From assembly GCA_033439265.1 (NCBI GenBank), contig JAVTVX010000012.1:5569001-5633000 (forward strand): a DNA stretch of 64,000 bases, written 5' to 3'. Positions 35,489-48,867 of the stretch are shown piece by piece. Position 1 is the stretch's first letter. Each line of letters opens with the position of its first letter. The notes beneath the pieces were generated by a model. It searched no databases and was not told where the DNA came from. It worked only from the letters and a program-made list of their open reading frames with translations. A program made the translations under genes and the position numbers. The DNA comes from Dillenia suffruticosa (Eukaryota; Streptophyta; Magnoliopsida; Dilleniales; Dilleniaceae).

Positions 35489-38400
35489 TGCAAAACGAAA
35501 GAAATTGGATGTATAATAAGAATTTACCTGATCGTCGTGGTTTAACTGATGAGTTTATGTGGGGTGGAACAATTCTTGAATTTCGCTACTAGTAAAGTTG
35601 AGTTTATGGATGGAAATAAGTTAAGGTGTCCGTGTAGAAAGTGTGGTAATGGCAAATTTCATGTATGTGATAAAGTTAGGGAACATCTTTGTAGATTTGG
35701 TTTTACTTTAAATTACTACAATTGGACTTGTCATGGTGAAGCGTTTATATCTGATGAAGAGTATGTGCGAAATTTTGATCATTCAAGTAGAGGGGATAAC
35801 AATTGTTATGATCAGTTAAATCCATATCAGCAGATGGTATTTGATGCAGCAGGTCATAATTTTTTTCCCCAAACAAATTTTGCAAGTTCTAGTTCTGTAC
35901 CAACAAATCAAGATGTACGTACAAGTTATGCATCGCCATTGGAGGGGGTAGAAGCAACATGTGTCGATGAGAATGTGCAAGATGAGAATTATTTGTGTAA
36001 CCAATTTCAAGAAATGTTGAGAGCTGCAGATGAACCGTTATGGGTTGGTTGTGACACCCACACTAAATTGTCATTAACGGCTAGAATGTTAAATGTTAAG
36101 GCCGAGCATAATATGTCTGAGAATTGCTTCAATGATATTGTTCAAGTAATGGGAGAAGTATTGCCTCGTGATCATATAATGTCGAATGACTTTTATAGTA
36201 TGAAAAAATTGGTTAATGACTTGGGCCTTCCGGTGGAAAGAATTGATGTATGCATAAATGGTTGCATGTTGTTTTGGGGAGCTGATGAAAATGTACAATT
36301 TTGTAAATTCTGTAACCAAAGTAGGTACAAGATTACTAGGACAGCAGGTCGTACTGAGCGACGTAAACCATTCAAGCAAATGTTTTATTTGCCCTTGACT
36401 CCTAGATTGCAAAGACTTTATGCATCGAAAGCTACTGCTGAATATATGACTTGGCATGCAAATCATCAAACAGAGGAAGGGTTAATGTGTCATCCTTCGG
36501 ATACAGAGGTGTGGAAAAATATTGATATGACATATCCTGAATTTGCAAGAGAGACTCGAAACATTAGGTTAGGTCTTTGTGCTGATGGATTTGCTCCATT
36601 TGGAAAATCGGGAAAAAGTTATTCATGTTGGCCAGTGATATTAACTCCTTATAATTTTCCTCCGGGTATGTGTATGAAAACACCATATATGTTTTTGACA
36701 TTGGTTATACCGGGCCCGCAAAATCCGAAGAAGTTGATTGATGTTTATATGCAACCATTGATTGCGGAGTTAAAACAGTTATGGGATAACGGTGTTCTTA
36801 CGTATGATGTTAACACTGAGCAGATGTTTGTAATGAAAGCAATTCTTCTTTGGACGATAAATGACTTCCCAGCTTATGGCATGCTATCGGGATGGAGTAC
36901 TGCTGGGGTTTTAGGATGTCCAATATGTATGGAGAGATCTAAGTCATTCAGATTGAAATATGGTAAGAAGGCGAGTTATTTTGATTGTCATAGACAATTT
37001 TTGCCACGAAATCATAAATATAGAAGAAATAAAGATGAATTTACGAAAAATAAATTTGAAAAAACACCTCCTCCGTTGAGATTAACTGGTCAACAAATTT
37101 GGGAGCAAGTGTCTCAATTTCAATCTGCGATTGAAGACCCACATGGTACAACGTACGGATATGGAAGTGTACATAAATGGACCAAACGGAGTATATTTTG
37201 GGATTCACCATATTGGAAGACCCATCTGATTCATCATAATCTCGATTTGATGCATATCGAGAAAAATGTTTTCGATAATCTAATTAATATATTGATGGAT
37301 GTCTCTGGAAAATCGAAAGATAACTTAAATGTGAGAAAAGATATGCGGCTTATTTGTAATCGGCCTACACTTGATGCGGATGGAAGTAGTAAGGGACCAA
37401 AACCAAAGGCAATTTATACAATAAATAAGGATCAGAGACGGAAAGTTTGTGAATGGTTGAAATCCCTTAGATTTCCTGATGGTTATGCCTTAAATCTTGG
37501 GAGATGTGTAGATATGAAAGAATGCAAGTTGATTGGTTTGAAAAGTCATGATTGTCACATATTTATGGAAAGATTGATTCCGATTGCTTTTAAGGAACTA
37601 TTACCAGATTTTGTATGGGCCGTCATTACAAAGTTAAGTATTTTCCTGCACGATATTTGCTCGACAGTATTAAAGGAATCACATATGGCGAAATTGGAGA
37701 GAGATATCCCTATCATTTTATGTAATTTAGAAAGGATTTTTCCTCCTTCATTTTTTGATTCCATGGAACACCTTTTGGTTCACTTGCCTTATGAGGCCTG
37801 AGTTGCAGGTCCCGTCCAATATCGATGGATGTATCCATTTGAAAGGTAACTTTTGCACATTCTCATCATTATAATACTTATAGTGCATGTCAATGTACTC
37901 AATTTATTATATATCATTTTCTGATACACTTTTTATTCCATATCAATTAGATTTTTATATCATTTGAAGAGAAAAGTGAAAAATAAGGCACGGGTTGAAG
38001 CATCTATTGTTAATGCATACATTGCGGAGGAAGTGACAACTTTTGCTTCATATTATTTCGAGCCTCATGTCCAGTGTAAGAGACGGCGCGCCGGTAGAAA
38101 TGATGAGGGTCCTGTTGATCCTAAATTAAAATCATTCTCTATTTTCAACTATCTCGGTCGACCAAGTGGGTCATGTAAGGTTAGATATTTAACTGCGAAA
38201 GAATGGCGGGCAGCCCATACATATATTTTACTGAACTGTCCAGAAGTTACGCCATACTTCGAGTAAGTCCTTTTTTCTCAAATATTAAAAATGTGTTCTT
38301 TTTTTGATAAAATTGTTGACATAAATCGTGTTCTTTAATCGTAGGATTTTTCAACATTCACGGTCTGAACTATCGATGCATAAGTTCAATCGTGTGTGCG

Positions 38401-39250
38401 ATGAAGATTTTGCAGCATGGTTCAAAACATATGTTAGTTTTACGAAATTTAAATTTTAAATCTAATTGATTATTAAAAAAATAACACATTTATTTTACTT
38501 CAGGTTCAATGTAATCAAGATCAAGTTGAACAAGAATTGTTACTTAATCTGTCATGGGGTCCAAATTCGACGGTGCGAACTTGACCATCGTATTTTATAA
38601 ACGGGTATAATTTTCACACTCAAGAATATGGAACCGGAAAAGCTACTATGAATAGTGGTGTTTGTGTTCAGTCATCCAACGATGGAGGTGTAAAAGATGA
38701 GTTCTATGGTTTGTTGGATGAAATTATAGAGGTTGAGTACACTGGAGCAGAGTTGCGAGTCGTTTTATTTATGTGCCAATGGTTTGACCCCGTAAAAGGG
38801 ATGAATGTGCATCCAAAGTTTAAGTTGGTTGATATAAATCATAAAAAATTTTATAAAAGATATGAACCATTCGTATTGGCACAACAAGCGATTCAAGTGT
38901 ATTATGCTTCATATCCTAGTTTGAAACGTGACAAAATTGATTGGTGGGCTGTTTGTAAAACGAAAGCACGAAAGAAAATTGAGGAACGTTGGGAAGACAT
39001 GGCATATCAACAAATGGAAGTTGCCACTACGTTTCAGACTGAGGAATATATTATTCCAACATTACGAGATCCACATGGAGTAATGATAGATATGGATCAA
39101 AATGAAATTCATGAGTCTGGCGATGAAGAACCTGATTTGGAGACAGATGATGAAGATGAGGATGAAGATGAGGATGAAGATGAGGAAGAATTTGATGTTG
39201 AAGACTCTGATAATGAGGATGATGATGACAATAATGACTTTGATTTTTGA
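35489..39250 (+). pseudogene. TNP2-type (Transposase_21) CACTA transposase, broken
   Basis: Exons: 35489-37845 (approximate end), 37951-38265, about 38346-38432, and about 38505-39250. It begins MQNERNWMYN, continues through the transposase-associated domain (CPCRKCGNGKF), the Transposase_21 core (CADGFAPFG; IDVYMQPLI; LDLMHIEKNV near 37243-37272), a DUF4218 region and a DUF4216 region. It ends in an acidic Asp/Glu-rich tail. Lesions: a frame change near 35553-35562 in a G-run, separating the first codons from the 750-aa frame; a TGA at 37799-37801 followed in frame by the conserved VAGPVQYRWMYPFER; and a TGA at 38582-38584 where the family has tryptophan before PSYFINGYNFHT. Both stops fit single transitions. 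Introns are GT-AG. The main ORF is 35549-37801. Confidence 0.88.
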
Positions 39251-39463
39251 TCGTCGGTAAGTATTGTTTTTTTAAAATTTATTAAAATTGTCTAACATCA
39301 TATGAAAATTTTTTTGACTGTTTTCATGTGAAAATACATTTAGATTTGTATTTTAAATTTCTCAATTTGTATGTTATATTTAGTGCCTCATGTTTCAATT
39401 TCGAAATATTATTTGCTAATATATTTTCTTTTTTTATAGATCATTTCTGACGACAATTTAAAT

Positions 39464-40672
39464 ATGGTATGTTTCTTCATATACTCTATTATATTTTTTA
39501 TAATCATTCAATATTCATTGCTTGCGAGAAAAAACTCTTGTTACAGTTTCAACGTGGAGGACATAGACGATCTTCTAATGCAAGACCAAACTCTTCGGCG
39601 TCACCGTCCGTTTCAGCTGCACCTTCCCATGCCCCTTCGCCTTGTACTGATATACCTTCACCGTTTCCATCCGTTGCACCTTCAATTGTACCTTCAATGC
39701 AAGATTTACACGTTGAAGGGGAAGATACGCGAGAGGTGATATCCCCTTGCGGAGATTCGTAAGTATTACATTTTCAAATATTATCACAATTTATTAGTTT
39801 ATTTAAAAATTTTTTTTACTAACCATTTTTTTTATTTCTAATTTTATGATAGATTCACAAATTCTGTGTATGTTATTCATGAGCTGAATAGAATCATTAA
39901 CAACCATTGGGGAGGAGCATCGATGTCATACACAAGTACTCCAGATGATATCAAAGAGCTATGGTGGAGAGAATTCAAGGTAAATGAGGTCTCTAAGTTT
40001 AAATATACAATTCAGTGTATAAATTAAATATAATAACTTGTTTTTTTGTAGCGAAAGTTCAATTGGGATGAGACCGAGGAGCTTGAAATAAGAAGAATAT
40101 TTAAAAAAAAATGCGGTCATCACATCCGAGGTGTACTGAATCATGCCAAAAAGAGCCGAAAGAAGCCACATTGCATCACCGAAGAAAATTGGCTCAACAT
40201 TTTAAATTTCTGGGATTCCGATGAGAGCCAACGAAGGAGTGAGCAAAATAAAATAAATCGAGCTTATAATTCTGGGGAATCATCTGCTACTTATGCGGGA
40301 GGCTCAATCAATATTGATGAGCATAAAATTAGAATGGTAATTTGGTTCAATTACCATTCTTTTGTATTTAATTCATTTTTTTTTTCATTAATTCATCTAA
40401 CGGTGTTTTGTTTTTAGACCAAGGAAATGGGATCACCGCCATCATTTAGAGAGACTTTCACACGGACTTTTCAGAAAAAAAGACAAGAGCTGGAGTGGGG
40501 AGAGAGCTAGAACGGTTATGGTATGTAATTTTAAAATTTTAAATTGTTTTAAAAAAACTTTTATTTGAACATATTATGCTCAATTTATCATCACAACATT
40601 ATAATAAGAATTTAATAGATTTGTCAATTCAACTAATTTCTCAAATACTTAAATTGAACTTTTCATTTCAAA

Positions 40673-40709
<37 letters not shown>

Positions 40710-41701
40710 CATTATAAAATAAAATTTGAAAATAGATAATATCAAATTTGTTACGTCCATTCCAAATGGTTGGTTCATTATGTCACGTATAGTATAATTT
40801 TTTCCTTTATTCAATCTGTTATATTTTCAAACTCGTAATAGTAGTCGAGTTTTAATTTCAATTACAACACTCCTCATTATCTAAATATCATTTTAATGGA
40901 TTAAGCAACAAAATATATAATTATAAGTATGTGTAATTTTAATTCCATAAGTGTATTAAATTTATAATATTTGATTGAGAAAGATAATTTTTGTGTCTTA
41001 TTGCTTACTGTCAATCGCTTAATGAAAAATACAATTTTGTATTCTTACTTTATTTGTTAAATTTTTTAGAAATTTGTTCAACTGTTATTTGACACTTCTC
41101 AATTTCGTTGGATATTTTAGTATATTGTTATTTCATTTTTTTTCTAATTTCTTATACGATAATGCAGGAGAAATATGACCAGCTTCTACTTAGAAATTCT
41201 AGTGGTAGTGATGATGCTGCAACGTCTGAGCCATCTGTTAATGATATGACTTTATGGCTCGAGGCAACTGGTGGAGCAAAGAAGGGAAGAGTACTTGGGA
41301 TGGGCTCGTTGAGCAGAACTTGCAGACTCAGTGGTCTAAGTTCTTCCGGTCATACACCAGTAAGAGCAGAATTAATGCAAATGAACCAAGAGCTGAGCCA
41401 CATGAAGGAGCTGTTAGCACAAAAAGACAATGAACTTCAAGTCATGCGCGTAGAACAGCAGCGAAGAGACAATGAAATTCAAGCCATGCGCGTTGAACAG
41501 CTGCGAAGAGACAATGAATTTGAAGAGTTTCGCGCACAACAGAGGCTTATAATGCAGCATCTTCAGCTAGTCTCCGCTTCAAGTTCGATTCCCCCTTCTC
41601 TATCTCCTCCAAATGATGGTGATGATGATTTTGACATATTTGGTGATGGTGATGGTGGCGGTGACGGTAATGGTGATGATGATGGTGATAATGTTTCTTG
41701 A
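39464..41701 (+). pseudogene. Transposase_24 / TNP1-type CACTA accessory protein, one frameshift
   Basis: Exons: 39464-39466 (ATG only), 39547-39758, 39853-39979, 40052-40336, 40418-40520 and 41168-41701, with GT-AG introns. Exon 2 is serine- and proline-rich. Exons 3-4 carry the plant Transposase_24 core (IKELWWREFKRKF..., HHIRGVLNHAKK, ITEENWLNILNFW). The last exon has a heptad-like coiled coil with a repeated VEQxRRDNE motif and an Asp/Gly-rich tail. Exon 5 is 103 nt, one more than a multiple of three. An A7 run within it shifts the frame, and an adjacent frame reads SWSGERARTVM, as expected. In En/Spm this protein binds the subterminal repeats; here that is inferred. Confidence 0.8.
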
Positions 41702-42039
41702 AACAATTTTTATTTCACGTTTATTTTTAATTAGACTTCTCATTAGAATTTCATTTGTACTTCTACAAATTCGATATTCTATAACTTATTTAGTACTGTT
41801 TAATATTATTTCATGACGATGGTAGTGTTTTTTTAATTATTATTTCATTCATACTATTATATGGTCAGTTATTTGAATTAGTAGATACTGCATAAATTTC
41901 GTATTCATGGCTGTTCGATGGTACCCTGGATGATTTGTTGATGATGATGTTGGTGGTTTAGCTTATAAACTGGTTGGTTGAAACTATCAGGGAGGAATAT
42001 GATATATATGGAAATTTGGTGCAAATATTAAACAAATTA

Positions 42040-42744
42040 AATTTTTTTGTCGCAAATTTTCTATATTCGTCGCTGATTTTGACATTCGTTGCAAAATTTG
42101 TTGCTGAATTTTTTAGATTTCGTTGCAAAATTCGTCACAAAAGCCGAAGCTGATTTTGTCGCCGAATTGCGACAAATTATCTCACAAAAAAATTTTGTCG
42201 CAAATTGCGACGAAAATAAATTCGTCGCAGATTTTGTTACAGATTTTGCAACAAAAAACTATTCAAAATTTGTCGCTAATTTGTGATAAAAATTATTCGT
42301 CGTTGTGTTGGTCGCTAAATTGCAACAAAAAATTTGTTGATGCTAATTTATCCTCCAGAAGAGAAATTTGAAACATACTATTTTGTCGCAAAATTGGTCG
42401 GAAAATTGCAACAAAAAATAATTGGTTGCTAAATTGTGCAACAATTTTTGCAACAAATATTTTATTGTTGGAAATTTTTCCGACAAAATGTTTCGTCGCA
42501 AATGTTGTCGGAAATTTGCAACTAAAAAGTTTTGGTTGCTAATGTTTGCGACGAATTTTGCGACGAAATATAATCGGTCGCTAATTGGCGACAAATTTCA
42601 TATTTTTTGTCGAAAAATTTTGCGACGAGTTATTAGCGACAAATTCTAGTTTGTCGAAAAATTGGTTGCTAAATAATTTAGCGACGAATTTTTCTTAACT
42701 TTTCGTTGCAAAATTTGTGGCTAAATACAAGTTTTTTTGTAGCG
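42040..42744. repeat. 3' subterminal repeats of the 10.1-kb CACTA element
   Basis: Dense GCGACAAATT/AATTTGTCGC-type motifs in both orientations up to the terminus. They are more AT-rich than the 5' array and closer to those of the 19517 element. Confidence 0.85.
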
Positions 42745-42747
42745 TGA

Positions 42748-45100
42748 CATATGACCTTTTTTTTTTTTAAATTCCTTTGTCAACTAAATTCTCATGTTCA
42801 CGGGAAAACAGTAGGAAAGGTCAAAAGGGAAAATTCTGAGAGAGAGTAATTATAATTTGAACTAAATATATAGTTTATGAAACGATAAAAAAAAAAAAAA
42901 TCCCAACTTAGCTTTTGCCGTTCTTTTTCGATCAAGCAATGGAGTGTGGACCTAGTAAAATGAAATGTTAGATTTTTTAATCAAATTTCAGATTTAAAAT
43001 TTAAAACTAAAAAAAATCATGTAGGGAGAGTTATCCCTAAATAGGGTCTCATAAACGTTCGAAACAAATTAGTTAGACTATAACTCCGGATATCGGTAAT
43101 TAGATTAAAAACAATTCTTTAATCAACTTTGCTTAAGGGAAGATGTCAAAAAATTCCCCAAACGATAAGAAATCTTGTTGTTGATGTTTGATTTCCTCCA
43201 AATTTGGTAAAAACACATTCCGGTGGAGAAGAAATACGATGAGAACTTTTTAATGTCAATAAAATTTCGTCAAGCCATGCTATTTTGACTTCACAAAAAT
43301 ATGGATAGCTTTGAGTGGATGATTTTGGAAGGTCAAACAAGTTATGTAAGGTAAGATAGCATCATCCACCATGATGGGTTGCTCCATTCCCAAATTGGTG
43401 TATCTTTATGTGGTGCTTGCTAGCCCAACTTTGCTAGTTGAATTTGATTCGTGGGATAAACCTAATTCCATGGATAAAGATAAGAAAGTTTGAGATTAAA
43501 GATCTTTATGGGTTTTTATTATAAAAATATTATAAGTAAAATAAAATAAAATTAATATGAATTGAGTGCAATTGAGGTTTTAAATTATAAAGTTAATTAT
43601 TTAAATCAAAACTCTTGATTATACCCGTGTGAACTTAAATAAGTATACACTTCTATTTAATATATGTGAATGAAATACCCACAAATAAATCTGAAAACAT
43701 ATTTAACTAAATTTATTTTAAACCATTTAAAAGATTTCAAATATCTTATTATAGAGAAAGACTCTACAAATAACTTATAAGCACTTGAGTTAGGTTTTAT
43801 TTAACATTATAACTAAACCAAAATTAGGATCCCCATGGATATATAATTCTACTAAATTCTTGTTTTTGTGGCTAAAATGGCTATAATCTTATGTCCGTTG
43901 AGATTGGTATAATCCAGTGTGTACTTTAAAAAGGGTAACGTTCCAAATAGAAATAGGAACAAATGACAATGACATTAATAGAATTGTATTCATCAAACTC
44001 CCATGAATATTGTGGTAGGATGCTTTACTTAATCATAGGTCTCAAGTTTAAGCTAATCTCTTAATGAGACTCACAATATTCAGACAAGATTAATAGGATA
44101 AAATTCGAATACCGATGAGTGAAAAAATAAAATTTATTGTATTCACTAAATTGCAAATTTGAAATTAATTGCGGAAAATCAAACATCCTACGAACAAATA
44201 ATGAATTATTATTGTTTTGGTGAGGTTATGAGAGTCCGTAATATAATTAATATCTATGATTATGAATTAAACTGAGAATTTTAAAGTAGTAATTTGCTAA
44301 TGCATAAAAGGGAGCCCAAAAATTACAGGAAACAAATAAACTCCTTATTAAGGTTTTGGGCTCGGCCGAGCCCAAGGCTGCGGACCACCCAGACCTTGAT
44401 TCAACTTGCGAAGGTTCATCCGCCAGGAGTGTGGGTGGATTTTTTTTTTTAACATAAGAAGGCTTAAATTCAACACCTTAGGGGGAAGGAGAGATGGTAC
44501 CAATTGGATTATAATCCATTGAATGGGTGTGGTATATGTCTACAATCAATGTGGATGGTGAATTCTTTTTCATTTTATTTTATTTTTTTTTTTGTAAATA
44601 GATTTTTTTTTACCATTAACTAGTATTCGGTGTTGCTCGACTAATTCGATCCGAGTATATAAAGTTTATTAAGGAGTTGACTCTCTTAAATTGTATTTTT
44701 TCATTCTCATGACTCAAACCCGAGATCTATAATTAAGAAAATATAACGCTCTACTGTTATACCTATGGGAGTTTGGTTATTTCGTTTTATTTTTGGTTCG
44801 AAAGGAGAATTTTAAGTTTGGAAATAATTATTGACATATAATAACTAAATAAATCAGGTTCATTTGAATCTACCTTTCTTGAGTAAAACTTATAATAAGG
44901 AAAAAATATTTTACATACAAGAAATAAGCGGTTACCTACGGAAAAATTATTTATCGGTAATTATTAATAACCTCTTTATAGTATAAAATCAAACATATTT
45001 TGTGATTATATATAAATTTGTATTTCTTTTATAAAAAAATGTTGGAATTGTTTTGAGTGATTTGTTAATGAGATGAGATAATATCTACTTTTTACTTTCT

Positions 45101-45169
<69 letters not shown>

Positions 45170-46360
45170 AAATTTATTAAACATGTTACCATGCATAGCG
45201 AACATCACGTATAGGTTTAAGAAAATAATTCATAAATTTTATAACATATTTTTAAAAAGAGAAATAGGTAACGGAGACAGAGACGGAAACAGAAAATTAA
45301 ATATTTTTTTTTTCTAAATTCGTCTTCATACATTTTCAAAATTTATATCCTGCCCCTTCTGTATAATCTAATCTCTACTCTTTTGTCCCTTTCATACCAT
45401 ACTCCAAACCAGACACAATCAAGGAATAAAAATATGTGGGGTTTAATCCAACTTTGATTTAATGAAATCAGGGAAGTATTTTTAATTATTTTTTCAACTT
45501 AACCTTTGTTTAAGAAAATAAAGTGAAAAAGAATTGTTGAAATAATAATAGATGACGAATTGAACGGCGTAAATTTGTAAATTTTTTATGCTTTTTTGAT
45601 ATTATGATTTTTATTGAAGTGAAAAACTTTAAAGATTAAAACAAACATTTTAAAGTTTTTTTTTGTTCCCTAAAATACCCTATAAAGAAAATTTGAACCA
45701 ACAATGACGCTTGATGGTATCCCAAAGAACCCCAAAAAAGTTTATGTAGGACACTGAAATAGATTTACTCAAATTTGAGATTTAGTATTTAAATTTTCGT
45801 GAATGCATGTATTTTTCGTTCTCATCTAAAATCAAGGTAATTTTGATAAATTATAACATTCCAACCTCTTCTCCTATCATGTAGAGAAAAAGCATCGAGT
45901 AGGTTTGGTTAAAGCGAATCTTTAGTAAGGTTTATTTTAGAGATAGTTCAAATGGTAGAATTTTTTTATTTTCACCCTTTCTTTTTTTATTTAATTTCAC
46001 TTAATTATATTTTCTCATGTCAAAAGAAAAAAAAAAAGAATCTTTAGAAAGGTTTATGATCTTTGATTTATAAAGGGGGAAGATTAAATTCAGAGTGCGA
46101 CGAAATTCAAAGATGGAGGCCAAGGCAGTGGTGGACCTTGGGGGTGCTCTGCTGGCCTCATCGACTCTGGCGGTCCTCTGAAAGAGTGAGATGACATTGA
46201 CATGATATGGTCACATGTTTATTGGTCAACTTGTATTTTCGTTGGTTTTGATTCTTTCTTTTTGTATTTAGACGCCAGACAATGATCTGTTTCTTGCATC
46301 CATACCACCACCACCGGGCCATCACTCATGTCTTGGACATTCAAGGATTTGAAAAACATA
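42748..46360. other. AT-rich intergenic DNA
   Basis: No gene is supported. A perfect (TA)n microsatellite of about 60 nt lies at 45105-45165. A short GC-richer open stretch at 46112-46182 encodes only about 22 codons and is not assigned. Confidence 0.4.
45105..45165. repeat. (TA)n microsatellite
   Basis: Uninterrupted TA dinucleotides, about 30 units. Confidence 0.95.
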
Positions 46361-46369
46361 AAAATATTT

Positions 46370-47030
46370 TTAGGTTTTCTCTCTCTCTATAAAAAAATCA
46401 AAATTATATTTTTAATTTTTTCTATAAAAATTAATTTAATTCATATTTTATTTTTATAAACAACTGATTTTAAATTTTCTCTTTTTAAAACTAAATATAT
46501 CTATTTTCTCTCTCCAAAAAATCAATTTAATTTACTTTTCTCTGCAAACTCATTAATTTTAAGTTTTCTCAAGCATATTAATTTAATTTTATTTTAAAAA
46601 ATAATTTAGTTCACATTCTCAATCTCCAAACACACTTATTTTAAATTCTTTCTTAAAAAATAAAATTTAGTTTCTCTATCTACAACCTAAATTCATTAAT
46701 TTTTCTCTCTAAAAATAGATTTAATTCATATTTTCTATCTCAAAAAACATTTATACAAAGTTCTATCTCTCTCTAAAAAAAATGAAATTTCAATTTTTTC
46801 TTTCTAAAGCTAAACATATTAGTTTTCTTTCTCAAAAAAATAATTTGATTCATATTTTTTCTCTATGTATATTGATTTTTAAGTTTTTCTTTTCTAAAAC
46901 TGAATATTTTAATTTTTTTAATATTTTTATCTCACTAAATTTAATATTTTTTTTTTCAATTTTCTCTCTTTAAGAATAAATTAATTGATATTTTCTCTAT
47001 AAATGTATTTATTTAAAGTTTTTATTTCAT
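46370..47030. repeat. Degenerate TTTTCTCTCT/AAAAA...TTAATTT repeats
   Basis: About 15 diverged units of 35-50 bp, each a pyrimidine run (TTCTCTCTC), an A-run and a TTAATTTA stretch. Probably an old minisatellite. Confidence 0.6.
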
Positions 47031-48105
47031 TTTTCTATTGCGAACCCCCCATGGGGGAATCAAACAACTTTAGAGGAGAAGAAATTTTAAGAGAGTAATT
47101 TTTCATCGTCTTTCTATCTGATCCTACCAAATATGTTCTTAGAAGTAAAGTTGATTTTTATATCAATTTAAAATATCTAATTTACTTTTGATCATGAATA
47201 TAGTTTGTCGGTGGATAAAAATATTAAATCTTTTAATTAAATTTTAAAGTTTCAAATTTAGAAATAAAAAAATTAGATTTAAAATTTATAAAAAAAAATA
47301 TATTAGGAGAGTTCTTCTAAATTAAACCTGATAATATTTGAATCAAATTAATAAAAATATAACTCTAAATATCGATCAATTATTAAAAAAGAAAAAGAAA
47401 GCTGATTTTGAAGCCAGCCCACCTTCAGCCTCAAAATTTCTAGTGTGCCTTCAATTAGGGCGGGCATGCGCCTTAGGAGGAAGATCAATATATTTTCTGA
47501 TAATTAGCCTAAAAAAGAAAATAAACTGTCTATTCTTCCAACTCCAATACAATCAGGTGGTATTAGAGGGTCTCCTCCACACAAGAGGGGACTTATTTAT
47601 GTTCCACCAGCAATGCCTTTTCTCCGCCAAATATTTACTTGGTTTTGGTAAAATGAATTTTAAATGATAATTATATTATTATTTTGGTATTTAAAATTGT
47701 ACGAAATTCATTGTCTGAGACTGATTGCATATATAGAACGTAAATAGTAATACATAGATATTAGTTGTATTTGAAGCAAAACATAATGTAGGTATCCACT
47801 TTTGTCTTGCTTCTATTTTATAAAAGATAAATATTTTTATGAATATAAATATTTAATTTACTGTCCATATTATACATATTTTCAACTAGAAAACTTGAAT
47901 TCCAATATCGTTTTAGACTCCGTCGTTTAAAACCCCATATCATGAAATGAATGCAAGTTTCAAAAATAACCAAAATAATTTTGTCAAAGAAAAGATGGAT
48001 AGAACTGAAGTTAAGAACTCAAAAATAAAATAAACTGTAACATTTTCTCATGATAAAAACCTATTTTTCTAAATTAAAAAAAAAATTAATTGAGCTAATA
48101 TCTCC
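47031..48105. other. AT-rich intergenic DNA upstream of the HHP gene
   Basis: No gene is supported. The 109-codon open frame at 47338-47667 has no recognisable domain. Confidence 0.4.
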
Positions 48106-48867
48106 CTATTTTAGTCTGAAAAGTCCATAAATAGAAATTGTAAAAGTTGGTGTGCTAGAAGAGGAAAACAACGGAGAAAATGAAGGCACACATCGGCAAA
48201 GACCCAAATTAAGGGCTTTCATTAAAATATCTCGTGTCAACATCTTTCTATTCTTCCCCATTAGTCCAATTGAATTTGCAACCGTAACCAAATACCATTC
48301 AAAGAGAGGGAGAGAGGCTGTCCGGACACACCCTGCCCTTTCTCCCATCTCAGGGCTGGGCATCTCCGCATCTTCATAACGAATATTTTCTCTCCCCTCT
48401 CCCTCTCTCCCTCTCTCCCTCCATATTTTTCCCATTTCGGAAATATATCCATCGTTCCTTGTACCAAAAAAAAGAAAGAAAAAAAAAGCGAAATATATCC
48501 ATCGTTTACGTCGAAGCTTTCTGTCTTGCAATCTCCCCTCCGGGCAATCTCTATCCTTTTATTTCTCATCATTTAGCTAATGTATGTTTCCTTACTTTTA
48601 TATCCCATTATTTGGAGTTTAGTTTTCTTTCTTTGTTTTTCTCCGCCGCAATAATTGTCAACTTTTACCCATAAATAGTCAAATTTCGGCTCTAATTTTT
48701 ATAGGTCTTGATTTTCTTTCCTTTTCGTCATTCGGGTATTGCTTTATTTTCCTTGATTTCCACTCAATTTCGAGTTTTATGATCCGGGTATTGATTATTT
48801 TGCCTTAATTTGAGTTTCATTTTGTGGGGTTTTGCTAATGTTGTGCTTTTCAAATGTTGGACAGAGA

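Larger units (their letters stand above)
32601..42744 (+). mobile_element. CACTA (En/Spm) element with two transposition genes, 10,144 bp
   Basis: Left terminus CACTACAAAAAAAC. The right terminus reads GTTTTTTTGTAGCG, one base different from a perfect inverted repeat. The 3-bp target duplication TGA lies at 32598-32600 and 42745-42747. Layout: 5' subterminal palindromic repeats (32845-33765), GC-rich hairpin island (33900-34330), TNP2-type transposase gene (35489-39250), Transposase_24/TNP1-type gene (39464-41701), 3' subterminal repeats (about 42040-42744). This is the organisation of an autonomous plant CACTA element, but both genes carry lesions. Confidence 0.93.

Noticed and set aside
42745-42750. 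Right end of the 10.1-kb CACTA element placed at 42746 (GTAGCGTG)
   Set aside because: That boundary gives no matching target duplication, whereas ending at 42744 gives TGA on both sides.
46112-46182. Short GC-richer ORF starting MEAKAVVDLGGALLASSTL
   Set aside because: Only about 22 codons before a stop and no visible donor site or downstream exon. It could be a gene scrap but cannot be supported.
47338-47667. 109-aa plus-strand ORF
   Set aside because: No recognisable domain, AT-rich background, and no splice partner or promoter evidence.
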